Source: an uncultured Oceanospirillales bacterium (GTDB taxonomy: Bacteria > Pseudomonadota > Gammaproteobacteria > Pseudomonadales > Litorivicinaceae). From it: 12,217 nucleotides of DNA. The notes under the pieces are model-generated. The model had not been told where the DNA came from. It made no database searches and was given only the letters and a program-made list of their open reading frames with translations. Positions within the stretch are counted from its first letter, which is position 1; every line of letters starts with the position of its first letter. The stretch is taken from NCBI GenBank assembly GCA_913061245.1, contig CAJXTO010000035.1, forward strand, positions 1 through 12,217. Reading direction: 5' to 3'. The position numbers were made by a program, and so were the translations under genes. Below are positions 6,138 through 12,217 of this stretch, in pieces.

Positions 6138-7733
6138 TTAGCGCTCTTTTCCCGGAATGAGGACAGTATCGTCGGGATGCTTGGATAAGTCTGGATGGTC
6201 GAGCGTGAAATGCAGTCCTCGTGACTCCTCACGCTTTAATGCGGACCGGATAATGAGTTCAGCAACGACTGCCAAGTTTCTCAGTTCAATTAAGTGTGCA
6301 GTAATCCGGTAGTTGGCGTAGAAATCCTGAATTTCTCGTGCAAGGAGTTGAACTCGATTCAGTGCACGTTGTAGCCGCTTGTCTGTTCTGACGATACCCA
6401 CGTAATCCCACATAAAACGCCGGATTTCTGCCCAGTTGTGCGCAATCACAACATCTTCATCACTGTCGATGACTTGTGACGCATCCCACTGATCGACACC
6501 AGGATGTGCCACGTCTGCATGAACCGTTAGCGCAATATGGTGCGCAGCTGATCGACCATAGACAATGCATTCGAGGAGTGAATTCGAAGCCATTCGATTG
6601 GCCCCATGGAGACCAGTGGAACTCACTTCGCCAATAGCATAGAGACCGGCTAAATCCGTTTCACCTTGCAAATCCACGAGCACTCCGCCGCAGGTGTAGT
6701 GAGCGGCTGGTACCACTGGAATCCAATCCTTAGTCATGTCGATATCCAACTCAATTAAGCGCTGATAGATCGTCGGAAAATGGCTTTTGATAAATTCTGG
6801 GTCTCGATGTGTGATATCCAGATAGACGTGATCGGCGCCGATCCGCTTCATTTCGTGATCGATCGCGCGAGCAACGATGTCGCGCGGAGCAAGTTCGGCG
6901 CGCGGGTCAAATCCAGGCATGAACTGAGTGCCGTCCGGCAGTCGCAAAATACCTCCTTCGCCGCGGACCGCTTCTGAAATCAGAAAGGATTTCGCATCTG
7001 GATGGAATAAGCATGTTGGGTGGAACTGATTGAATTCCATATTGGCAACGCGACAACCAGCTCGCCATGCCATTGCGATGCCGTCACCGCTGGCGCCGTC
7101 TGGGTTGGAAGTGTACTTATATACTTTGCTGGCGCCGCCTGTTGCTAAAATGACAGCGTGGGCAAGAAAAGTATCGACTTCGCCGGTTTGCTTGTTGAGC
7201 ACGTAGCATCCGCGAACGCGTCTTGTTCTCGGGCCTCGACCTCGGTCGAAGCACAAATCCACCGCGATGAAATTGTGATAGAACGTGATGTTTTCGGCTT
7301 CACTGGCTTGGCGGTCAAGGGCATCTTGGATTGCCCAGCCTGTTGCATCTGCTGCGTGCAAAATTCTGCGGTGCGAGTGGCCGCCCTCGCGCGTTAGGTG
7401 GAAAGACTCCTCAGATTTGGTGAACGCGACACCTTGCTCAACAAGCCAATCAATCGCTTCTCGAGCACTCGAAACAACGTGTTCAACGACATCCTGATGA
7501 CACAATCCAGCTCCGGCAATGAGAGTGTCGTCCACATGACTTTCGATTGAGTCTTGGTCATCGATGACCGCGGCAACACCGCCTTGGGCCCAGCGTGTAG
7601 AGCCTCCGCTAGGATCTTTGGTAAGCACAGCGACAGACAGATGCTTGGGAATTGATAGGGCGGCTGTTAAACCAGCTGCGCCGGCTCCGAGAACCAGTAC
7701 ATCAACCTGATGAAGTTGCGGATCGGCATTCAT
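6138..7733 (-). CDS. nadB: L-aspartate oxidase NadB
   Basis: A 531-aa FAD enzyme that oxidises L-aspartate to iminoaspartate, the first step of de novo NAD synthesis; quinolinate synthase NadA uses the product. The N-terminal dinucleotide site VLVLGAGAAGLTAAL (residues 12-26) is followed by GGSTRWAQGGVAA and the REGGHSHRRILHA block. Residues matching the E. coli active site are present: His238 in FHPT, Arg289 in RDIVARAID, His345 in HYTCGG and Arg380 in GANRMASNSLLE. Length is normal. AAGGA lies 9 nt upstream of the ATG at 7733. It is divergent from rpoE, as in Pseudomonas and E. coli. The stop is 2 bp from the stop of the convergent short gene, with no terminator between them. Confidence 0.97.
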   Translation of the reverse strand: MNADPQLHQVDVLVLGAGAAGLTAALSIPKHLSVAVLTKDPSGGSTRWAQGGVAAVIDDQDSIESHVDDTLIAGAGLCHQDVVEHVVSSAREAIDWLVEQGVAFTKSEESFHLTREGGHSHRRILHAADATGWAIQDALDRQASEAENITFYHNFIAVDLCFDRGRGPRTRRVRGCYVLNKQTGEVDTFLAHAVILATGGASKVYKYTSNPDGASGDGIAMAWRAGCRVANMEFNQFHPTCLFHPDAKSFLISEAVRGEGGILRLPDGTQFMPGFDPRAELAPRDIVARAIDHEMKRIGADHVYLDITHRDPEFIKSHFPTIYQRLIELDIDMTKDWIPVVPAAHYTCGGVLVDLQGETDLAGLYAIGEVSSTGLHGANRMASNSLLECIVYGRSAAHHIALTVHADVAHPGVDQWDASQVIDSDEDVVIAHNWAEIRRFMWDYVGIVRTDKRLQRALNRVQLLAREIQDFYANYRITAHLIELRNLAVVAELIIRSALKREESRGLHFTLDHPDLSKHPDDTVLIPGKER

Positions 7734-7738
7734 TCTGC
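7712..7738 (+). promoter_or_regulatory. Weak candidate sigma-E promoter upstream of rpoE
   Basis: GAAGTT (7712-7717), 16 bp, then TCTGC (7734-7738) resembles the extracytoplasmic sigma consensus GAACTT-N16-TCTGA with two mismatches, one at the important C of the -35. It lies in the start of nadB and points toward rpoE, about 64 bp before its ATG. rpoE autoregulation is usual in relatives, which is why I record it, but the match is poor. Confidence 0.25.
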
Positions 7739-7801
7739 TTGTCCTTTTAGATGGTACATGTCATCGTAGTCATTGAATTTCTTGAGAAAACGCTCTTGGG
7801 T

Positions 7802-8401
7802 ATGGAATCGCCAGTTCAAAAAGTCGAGGCTGACAATGACCAGTTATTGGTTGATCGTGCCCGCTTGGGTGATCGCCACGCTTTTGATCTATTGGTTCTG
7901 AAATACCAATCTCGATTGCTCTCGTTAGTTAGTCGCTTAGTTTCAAATCAAAGTGATGCTCTGGACGTTTTACAGGATACCTTCGTAAAAGCCTATCGTT
8001 CCTTAAATACCTTTCGGGGTGAGAGTGCATTTTACACCTGGCTATATCGAATCGCGGTAAATACCGCAAAGAACCATTTGGCTTCTCGTGCAAAAGAGTC
8101 GAAAGACGTTTCTGTTGATGATGACGGCACAGGTGAACTGTCAGTTCTACAGGATTTGTCGGCACCTGAAGACGAAGCGGTGGCTGAGGAATTGCAACGA
8201 GCAATACTGCACTCGATTGAGCAACTTCCTGAAGATTTGAAACAAGCATTAACGCTTCGTGAGCTCGAAGGAATGAGCTATGATGAGATTGCATTGGCGA
8301 TGAATTGTCCAATTGGAACAGTGCGATCACGGATCTTCAGAGCCCGCGATCATGTTGTCCAAGAAATTTCTCAGAAATTTCCGGGAACTTTTTTGTCATG
8401 A
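7802..8401 (+). CDS. rpoE: Extracytoplasmic-function sigma factor RpoE (AlgU/SigE)
   Basis: A 199-aa sigma-E protein that directs RNA polymerase to envelope-stress promoters and is held inactive by RseA. Region 2 contains AFDLLVLKYQSRLLSL, then DVLQDTFVKAYRSL and SAFYTWLYRIAVNTAKNHL. Region 4 contains QLPEDLKQALTLRELEGM, then YDEIALAMNCPIGTVRSRIFRAR. This is close to AlgU of Pseudomonas (193 aa). The ATG at 7802 gives the expected N-terminus (a short leader, then DQLLVDRARLGD). The site before it is poor (TTGGGT adjacent), and a TTG at 7796 is possible, so the start is uncertain by a few residues. The last codons contain a sigma-E promoter for rseA. rpoE heads the rpoE–rseABC–mucD block. Confidence 0.95.
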   Translation: MESPVQKVEADNDQLLVDRARLGDRHAFDLLVLKYQSRLLSLVSRLVSNQSDALDVLQDTFVKAYRSLNTFRGESAFYTWLYRIAVNTAKNHLASRAKESKDVSVDDDGTGELSVLQDLSAPEDEAVAEELQRAILHSIEQLPEDLKQALTLRELEGMSYDEIALAMNCPIGTVRSRIFRARDHVVQEISQKFPGTFLS

Positions 8402-8411
8402 AATTGTCAAA
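8384..8411 (+). promoter_or_regulatory. Consensus sigma-E promoter driving rseA-rseB-rseC-mucD
   Basis: GGAACTT (8384-8390), exactly 16 bp, then TCAAA (8407-8411) is a perfect match to the published E. coli sigma-E consensus. It overlaps the last six codons and stop of rpoE and points at rseA. Transcription would start near 8417, leaving a leader of about 37 nt before the ATG at 8454. Sigma-E could thus raise its anti-sigma factor, RseB, RseC and MucD independently of rpoE, a direct negative feedback. Confidence 0.75.
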
Positions 8412-8453
8412 GACGTTAAATACAGTAAACCCATACATTGGAGTGGTGACTGA

Positions 8454-9119
8454 ATGACCGAGACCTTGCGACAATCCCTGTCGGCATTAGTTGATCAGGA
8501 AGCAACGGAATTCGAGGCACGTAAAATCCTTGATGCGACGAAATCACGTGGTGATCTCAAGGAGTACTGGGCGTCTTGTCAGGCGATCAGCAGTACGATG
8601 CGTGGAGAGTCAGTGCTTGGTACGAGTTTACTAGACCGTATTAATGCAGAACTTGATGGTGTGACTGAGGCGAAGCCAATTGCTGATGATTACAGCCAAG
8701 AAGTTGCTCCACATGTCACATTTCTCCCAACAAAAGAGCCATTACCTAATCGCTTTGCCGCGTTGACTGGTCAGTTTGCGATTGCCGCTTCGATCGCCTT
8801 TGCCGTGGTGGTGGGCGTTAAGGTCGTTGCTCCTGTCGATACACAACCGACAGTTGCTGCGTCGGAGCCGCTCGAGATTATTAAGTTCCAGATGCCTGTT
8901 CAGAAAGAGACCGTCTCAGTTGATGGTGTGACCAGTGCTCAAGATGCGGTCGAACGTCGTCCTGTTGCAAGAATCCTGACAGAACAAGATATGAAGCAGT
9001 TGGTGAGCAATCGCCTCAGCCCTTATCTTATCCGCCATGCGGAAAACACCGCAGTCGTTGGTGGAACATCTGTTCTTCCGCTCGCACGAATCATGGGGCG
9101 TGACGAGCCAATCGAGTAA
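8454..9119 (+). CDS. rseA: Anti-sigma-E factor RseA (MucA)
   Basis: A 221-aa single-pass inner-membrane protein that binds RpoE on the cytoplasmic side and releases it after stepwise proteolysis under envelope stress. The N-terminal anti-sigma domain (residues 1 to about 75) starts LRQSLSALVDQEATEFEARKIL, then EYWASCQAI, as in RseA/MucA. One hydrophobic helix spans about 105-126. The periplasmic C-terminus RLSPYLIRHAE, then GTSVLPLARIMG, closely follows MucA of Pseudomonas. GGAG at 8440-8443 lies 10 nt upstream of the ATG. It starts 52 bp after rpoE, with a sigma-E promoter in between. Its stop overlaps the rseB start (TAATG). Confidence 0.9.
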   Translation: MTETLRQSLSALVDQEATEFEARKILDATKSRGDLKEYWASCQAISSTMRGESVLGTSLLDRINAELDGVTEAKPIADDYSQEVAPHVTFLPTKEPLPNRFAALTGQFAIAASIAFAVVVGVKVVAPVDTQPTVAASEPLEIIKFQMPVQKETVSVDGVTSAQDAVERRPVARILTEQDMKQLVSNRLSPYLIRHAENTAVVGGTSVLPLARIMGRDEPIE

Positions 9120-10090
9120 TGCTTTCTCGATTTCTTGGTGTGCTTCTTTGCACACTTACGCTTGTGAGCTCACAAGCATTCGGCATTAGTTCTGAACCCG
9201 CCAAAGAGAAGCTTCGGTCGATGGCTATGGCTGTTCGGTCGTTGTCGTACTCAGGAAAGCTCGTGTACCAGCGAGCTGATGTCTTGGCGAACCTCGCTTT
9301 TCAGCATGACGTTGTCAATGGGCAGGAAACTGCTCGGTTGAGACGTCTCTCGGGGCAACCATTGGAGCGCGCGCAATCTGGTGACTCGCTGATTGAAGCG
9401 GTTCCAGGTCCGGATGTTCTGCGCCAAGGATACCCTTTGCCGGGGATGATTAATTCGGAGCCGAGGCAGATTTTTGAGGCGCCGTATCAAATTACACTTG
9501 GGGGAATCGAGCGGATCGCTGATCGATCAGCACAGCTCGTATTGGTCGAATCGATGGATGGCCATCGTCATACCTACAAGTTTTGGGTCGATGAAGAGAC
9601 ATCACTGTTACTGAGATCACAAACCCTTAACGCAAACAATCAAACGCTCGAGCAGTTCGAGTTTTCTGAGCTGACTGTTGGACCGCAATCGGTTGAAATC
9701 GCAAGCGGTCAGGAGTCTTTACAGGTCAAGGTTTATCCAATCACGGCGCCAGAGACAGTGTTGCAGTTTTCGCCAGCGAGTTGGTTGCCAGCCGGTTACC
9801 AACTGGTTTCAGCACTTCCATCGAGAGCCGGCAGTCATCGCGTGTATACCCTTGTCTACACAGATGGACTCGGTAGCTTCTCTATTTTTCTGGAGTTGAC
9901 AAACTCACGGCCTGAGCCAGATATGCAAGCGATTCTGGGTCCAACCGTTGCACTCGGTAAAGACTATGCGTTATCCGGCGGAGCACTTCGCGTGACCTTG
10001 GTTGGTGAAATTCCGCCTGATACCGGTAAGACGATTATCGAAGCACTCGACGTCGATGGCTTGAAAGGTTTGTTGAGTCGCTCACAGTGA
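9119..10090 (+). CDS. rseB: Periplasmic sigma-E regulator RseB (MucB)
   Basis: A 323-aa protein that binds the periplasmic part of RseA and shields it from the site-1 protease until lipid or LPS signals release it. A signal peptide is clear: MLSRFLGVLLCTLTLVSSQA, with cleavage around residues 20-22. The mature N-domain (LRSMAMAVRSLSYSGKLVYQ onward, to about residue 200) has the LolA/LolB-like fold known for RseB. The smaller C-domain begins near SWLPAGYQLV and includes the DGLGSFSIFLEL strand. Length fits the family. The ATG shares one base with the rseA stop, so it is probably translated by coupling. Its TGA overlaps the GTG start of rseC. Confidence 0.93.
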   Translation: MLSRFLGVLLCTLTLVSSQAFGISSEPAKEKLRSMAMAVRSLSYSGKLVYQRADVLANLAFQHDVVNGQETARLRRLSGQPLERAQSGDSLIEAVPGPDVLRQGYPLPGMINSEPRQIFEAPYQITLGGIERIADRSAQLVLVESMDGHRHTYKFWVDEETSLLLRSQTLNANNQTLEQFEFSELTVGPQSVEIASGQESLQVKVYPITAPETVLQFSPASWLPAGYQLVSALPSRAGSHRVYTLVYTDGLGSFSIFLELTNSRPEPDMQAILGPTVALGKDYALSGGALRVTLVGEIPPDTGKTIIEALDVDGLKGLLSRSQ

Positions 10091-10494
10091 GCTGTCAAAA
10101 ATCAGTTGAAGTGATATCGGTCGACGCAGGCTCGCTGACTGTGAAAGCGGTTGGTCAGTCATTGTGTCCAGCGTGTCAGGACCTTGGCCGCTGTCGATCG
10201 GATTGGCTGAGTAGAAAATCTGCCGGTCAAACCTTTGAAATTCCCCTCAATGAACCCATTTCTGTGAGTGCGGGAGACGTCGTCGTTCTGAACATTGATG
10301 AGCAGGCGTTAACTTCGCAAATAATTAAGCTCTATGGTTTGCCGTTAATTGGTTTGATTGCACCAATTATCGTTGGACAGACGGAGGGATGGAGCGAGTT
10401 GTCCCAGGCAGTGGCTGCGTTTGTTGGTCTTGCCTTGGGTTGGTTGTCCAGTCGTTACTGGACACGAACGTTTCAGATAAGGATTGATCAATGA
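10087..10494 (+). CDS. rseC: Sigma-E accessory membrane protein RseC (MucC)
   Basis: A 135-aa inner-membrane protein of the RseC/MucC family. RseC is reported as a positive modulator of sigma-E in E. coli and is linked to reduction of the SoxR Fe-S cluster; its exact activity is unclear. An N-terminal soluble part carries a cysteine cluster, C27-x2-C30-x5-C36, plus Cys3, the family hallmark and a possible metal or Fe-S site. Two membrane helices follow at about residues 81-96 and 102-121, then a short basic tail. The GTG start overlaps the rseB stop by 4 bp (GTGA), and its own stop overlaps the mucD ATG by 4 bp (ATGA). Confidence 0.88.
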   Translation: MSCQKSVEVISVDAGSLTVKAVGQSLCPACQDLGRCRSDWLSRKSAGQTFEIPLNEPISVSAGDVVVLNIDEQALTSQIIKLYGLPLIGLIAPIIVGQTEGWSELSQAVAAFVGLALGWLSSRYWTRTFQIRIDQ

Positions 10495-11864
10495 AAGCAA
10501 TGATGCGCTTTTTTATTGGGTGCGTAGTTGTCGTTAGCCTTAACGTGCAAGCACAATTACCTGACTTTACGCAGTTGGTTGATGATGTATCTCCAGCAGT
10601 TGTGAACATCTCAACGCGTTCCTCTCAGCCAGCGTCCAGACCTCAGCAAATGCCGGATCTGCAGAATCTCCCTCCGTTTTTCAGAGAGTTTTTTGAACGT
10701 GGTGTCCCGATGCCCCCGCAAGAGCGCGAGGGGCGGTCGTTAGGATCGGGTTTCATTATTTCAAAAGATGGTTATGTGCTAACCAATAACCATGTGGTCG
10801 AGGGCGCAGAGACCGTTATTGTTCGTTTGAACGACCGTCGGGAATTTATTGCTGAAATTGTGGGTACAGATCCGCGTTCTGATGTGGCTGTACTAAAACT
10901 TGATGCAACCGACCTGCCTGTCGTCAAAATTGCTGATAGTGATGATGTCAAACGAGGTCAATGGGTTGTCGCTATCGGATCGCCATTTGGGTTTGACTAT
11001 AGCGTCACTGCTGGCATCGTGAGTGCGACTGGTCGCGCCTTGCCTGACGAGAGCTATGTCCCGTTTATTCAAACCGACGTGGCGATCAACCCGGGTAATT
11101 CGGGTGGTCCATTATTTAACCTCGATGGCGAGGTCGTTGGGATCAACTCGCAAATTTTCACGCGATCGGGTGGATTCATGGGATTGTCGTTTGCCATTCC
11201 AATGAATCTGGCGATGAACGTCACGGAACAGATCCAGGAAGATGGTGTTGTTCGTCGCGGTTGGTTGGGCGTGTTGATTCAGGAAGTCAATCGCGATCTC
11301 GCTTTGAGTTTTGGTCTCGAGAAGCCGATGGGTGCGTTGATTGCTCAAGCCTCAAGCTCAGGACCTGCAGGTAAAGCCGGAATACAACCGGGTGATATCA
11401 TCGTGCGTTTCAACGGTAAAGACGTGGAGCGTTCATCTGATTTACCGCCGATGGTGGGTCTGGTGCGTCCGGGTACCACAGTGCCTGTCGATGTTGTCCG
11501 CCAAGGTGATCGACTCACTCTGGATGTGACTATTGAACAGCTACCTGAGGCGAACCAAGTGGCACAGGCGATGTCGTCGCAGCCAAAGGCGATTTTGGGC
11601 ATGACAGTCGATGAAGTTCCTGAGTCACTCAAAGCTGAGAGTAATCTTCAAGGCGGAATTTTGGTCAAAGAGGTCAGTGAGGATCCTGCGTTAAGTGCCG
11701 GTTTAAGAGCAGGCGATATCATTACGCAGGTCGGTGGCCGTGAGATTATGCGCGTCTCAGATCTGCAAACATTACTGGATTCTTTGCCCACAGATCGGCC
11801 AATTCCGGTACTTGTTGTACGTGGAGGCAATTCAACATTTCTCACTTTGCGATTAGGTCGTTAA
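10491..11864 (+). CDS. mucD: Periplasmic HtrA-type serine protease MucD (DegP/DegQ-like)
   Basis: A 457-aa secreted protease/chaperone of the HtrA family that clears misfolded envelope proteins; in Pseudomonas MucD dampens the AlgU response. A signal peptide ends at NVQA (residues 18-21), before QLPDF. The catalytic triad is complete: His101 in NNHVVEG, Asp131 in RSDVAVLKL and Ser204 in GNSGGP. Two PDZ domains follow, roughly 257-345 (IQPGDIIVRFNG) and 365-455 (LRAGDIITQVGG). A Pro/Gln-rich stretch at 44-80 sits between the mature N-terminus and the protease core, the Q-linker or LA-loop region. AAGGA lies 8 nt upstream of the ATG. Being last in the sigma-E unit, it provides stress-induced proteolysis. 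Confidence 0.95.
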   Translation: MKAMMRFFIGCVVVVSLNVQAQLPDFTQLVDDVSPAVVNISTRSSQPASRPQQMPDLQNLPPFFREFFERGVPMPPQEREGRSLGSGFIISKDGYVLTNNHVVEGAETVIVRLNDRREFIAEIVGTDPRSDVAVLKLDATDLPVVKIADSDDVKRGQWVVAIGSPFGFDYSVTAGIVSATGRALPDESYVPFIQTDVAINPGNSGGPLFNLDGEVVGINSQIFTRSGGFMGLSFAIPMNLAMNVTEQIQEDGVVRRGWLGVLIQEVNRDLALSFGLEKPMGALIAQASSSGPAGKAGIQPGDIIVRFNGKDVERSSDLPPMVGLVRPGTTVPVDVVRQGDRLTLDVTIEQLPEANQVAQAMSSQPKAILGMTVDEVPESLKAESNLQGGILVKEVSEDPALSAGLRAGDIITQVGGREIMRVSDLQTLLDSLPTDRPIPVLVVRGGNSTFLTLRLGR

Positions 11865-11880
11865 ACTAACGCGATTTTTT
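11859..11880 (+). terminator. Weak intrinsic terminator or attenuator after mucD
   Basis: CGTTA (11859-11863), a 3-nt loop, then TAACG (11867-11871), followed by CGA and six T (11875-11880). The stem is only 5 bp with two G-C pairs and includes the mucD stop codon. It may partly separate the stress unit from lepA; read-through is likely. Confidence 0.35.
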
Positions 11881-11899
11881 CGCTAGGAGCAATGGAGTC

Positions 11900-12217
11900 T
11901 TGACTGACCCGTCACATATTCGAAACTTTTCTATCATCGCTCACATTGACCATGGTAAATCAACGCTGGCTGATCGCTTCATCCAGCGTTGTGGTGGTCT
12001 GTCAGACCGTGAGATGGCGGCTCAAGTTCTTGATTCAATGGATATTGAGCGCGAACGCGGGATCACCATCAAAGCGCAAAGTGTGACCCTGAATTACACG
12101 GCGCTTAACGGCGAAACCTACGAATTGAACTTCATCGATACGCCAGGTCACGTTGACTTCAGTTACGAAGTGTCACGTTCGCTGTATGCGTGTGAAGGCG
12201 CGTTGCTCGTGGTTGAT
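11900..12217 (+). CDS. lepA: Elongation factor 4 (LepA), 5' part
   Basis: The first 106 codons of LepA (EF-4), a ribosome-associated GTPase related to EF-G; the window ends inside the gene (full proteins are about 600 aa). Visible GTPase motifs are AHIDHGKSTLADR (G1, P-loop), ERERGITIKAQSV (switch I) and FIDTPGHVDFSYEV (G3), followed by ACEGALLVVD. These are nearly identical to E. coli LepA. The start appears to be TTG at 11900, giving MTDPSHIRNFSIIAHIDHG. AGGAG at 11885-11889 lies 10 nt upstream. The ATG at 11892 is in another frame and stops after three codons. lepA follows mucD by 35 bp, as in Pseudomonas-type genomes. Confidence 0.97.
   Translation, partial: MTDPSHIRNFSIIAHIDHGKSTLADRFIQRCGGLSDREMAAQVLDSMDIERERGITIKAQSVTLNYTALNGETYELNFIDTPGHVDFSYEVSRSLYACEGALLVVD

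Noticed and set aside
7929..8330. Long minus-strand frame (133 codons) inside rpoE
   Set aside because: It is fully antisense to well-conserved sigma-factor sequence and is explained by codon structure; no ribosome site or family match.
8862..8889. Antisense sigma-E-like site in rseA (GGAACTT, 16 bp, TCCGA on the minus strand)
   Set aside because: The -10 is only a partial match. GGAACTT is expected once or twice by chance in both strands of a window this size, and no gene lies downstream in that direction.
9518..9531. Perfect 14-bp palindrome GCTGATCGATCAGC in rseB
   Set aside because: It is inside coding sequence, GATC-rich by composition, with no repeat partner or regulatory context.
11600..11620. 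Another antisense GGAACTT in mucD (11614-11620)
   Set aside because: No proper -10 at 15-17 bp spacing, and it is inside a conserved coding region.

Overview
The window looks like a chromosomal segment of a gammaproteobacterium, probably a marine or Pseudomonas/Oceanospirillales-like lineage. The main evidence is the block rpoE–rseA–rseB–rseC–mucD–lepA on the + strand with nadB divergent from rpoE. This is the Pseudomonas-type algU–mucABCD neighbourhood, and the anti-sigma C-terminus resembles MucA. The ygfZ/sdhE divergent pair is also typical of proteobacteria. No tRNA, rRNA, insertion sequence, phage gene or CRISPR array is visible.

Layout. Bases 1-980 are accessory-looking: two small minus-strand genes (an unrecognised 68-aa protein and a three-helix membrane protein), then a 261-bp divergent gap with inverted repeats and a possible 40-codon ORF. 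Bases 981-1777 hold a two-gene unit, a CPXCG cysteine-rich mini-protein followed by an RhtB-type exporter. Bases 1774-2991 hold a divergent pair, a YbaK/EbsC-like protein (minus) and a LuxR-family regulator with a degenerate receiver (plus). Bases 2929-6135 hold a PlsC-like acyltransferase (minus), ung (plus), ygfZ (minus), sdhE (plus) and a short YgfX-like gene (plus). nadB runs on the minus strand from 7733 to 6138. The envelope-stress block fills 7802 to the end, where lepA is cut off.

How the genes work together. RpoE is the extracytoplasmic sigma factor. RseA is its membrane anti-sigma factor, RseB a periplasmic protector of RseA, RseC a membrane accessory protein, and MucD a periplasmic HtrA-type protease. 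rseA/rseB, rseB/rseC and rseC/mucD overlap by 1, 4 and 4 bp, so they are probably translated together. The clearest regulatory signal is a textbook sigma-E promoter (GGAACTT, 16 bp, TCAAA) inside the last codons of rpoE, pointing into rseA. It would let sigma-E raise its own inhibitor and protease without raising rpoE itself. SdhE and NadB share a flavin theme: SdhE helps attach FAD to succinate dehydrogenase, and NadB is an FAD enzyme of NAD synthesis.

The packing is unusually tight. Four tail-to-tail junctions (1774-1777, 2929-2991, 4751-4825, 6133-6140) overlap or leave only 2 bp. I found no convincing undescribed multi-gene system. The best leads are the rseA promoter, the degenerate regulator and editing-like proteins, the truncated YgfX-like gene and the repeats in 720-980.
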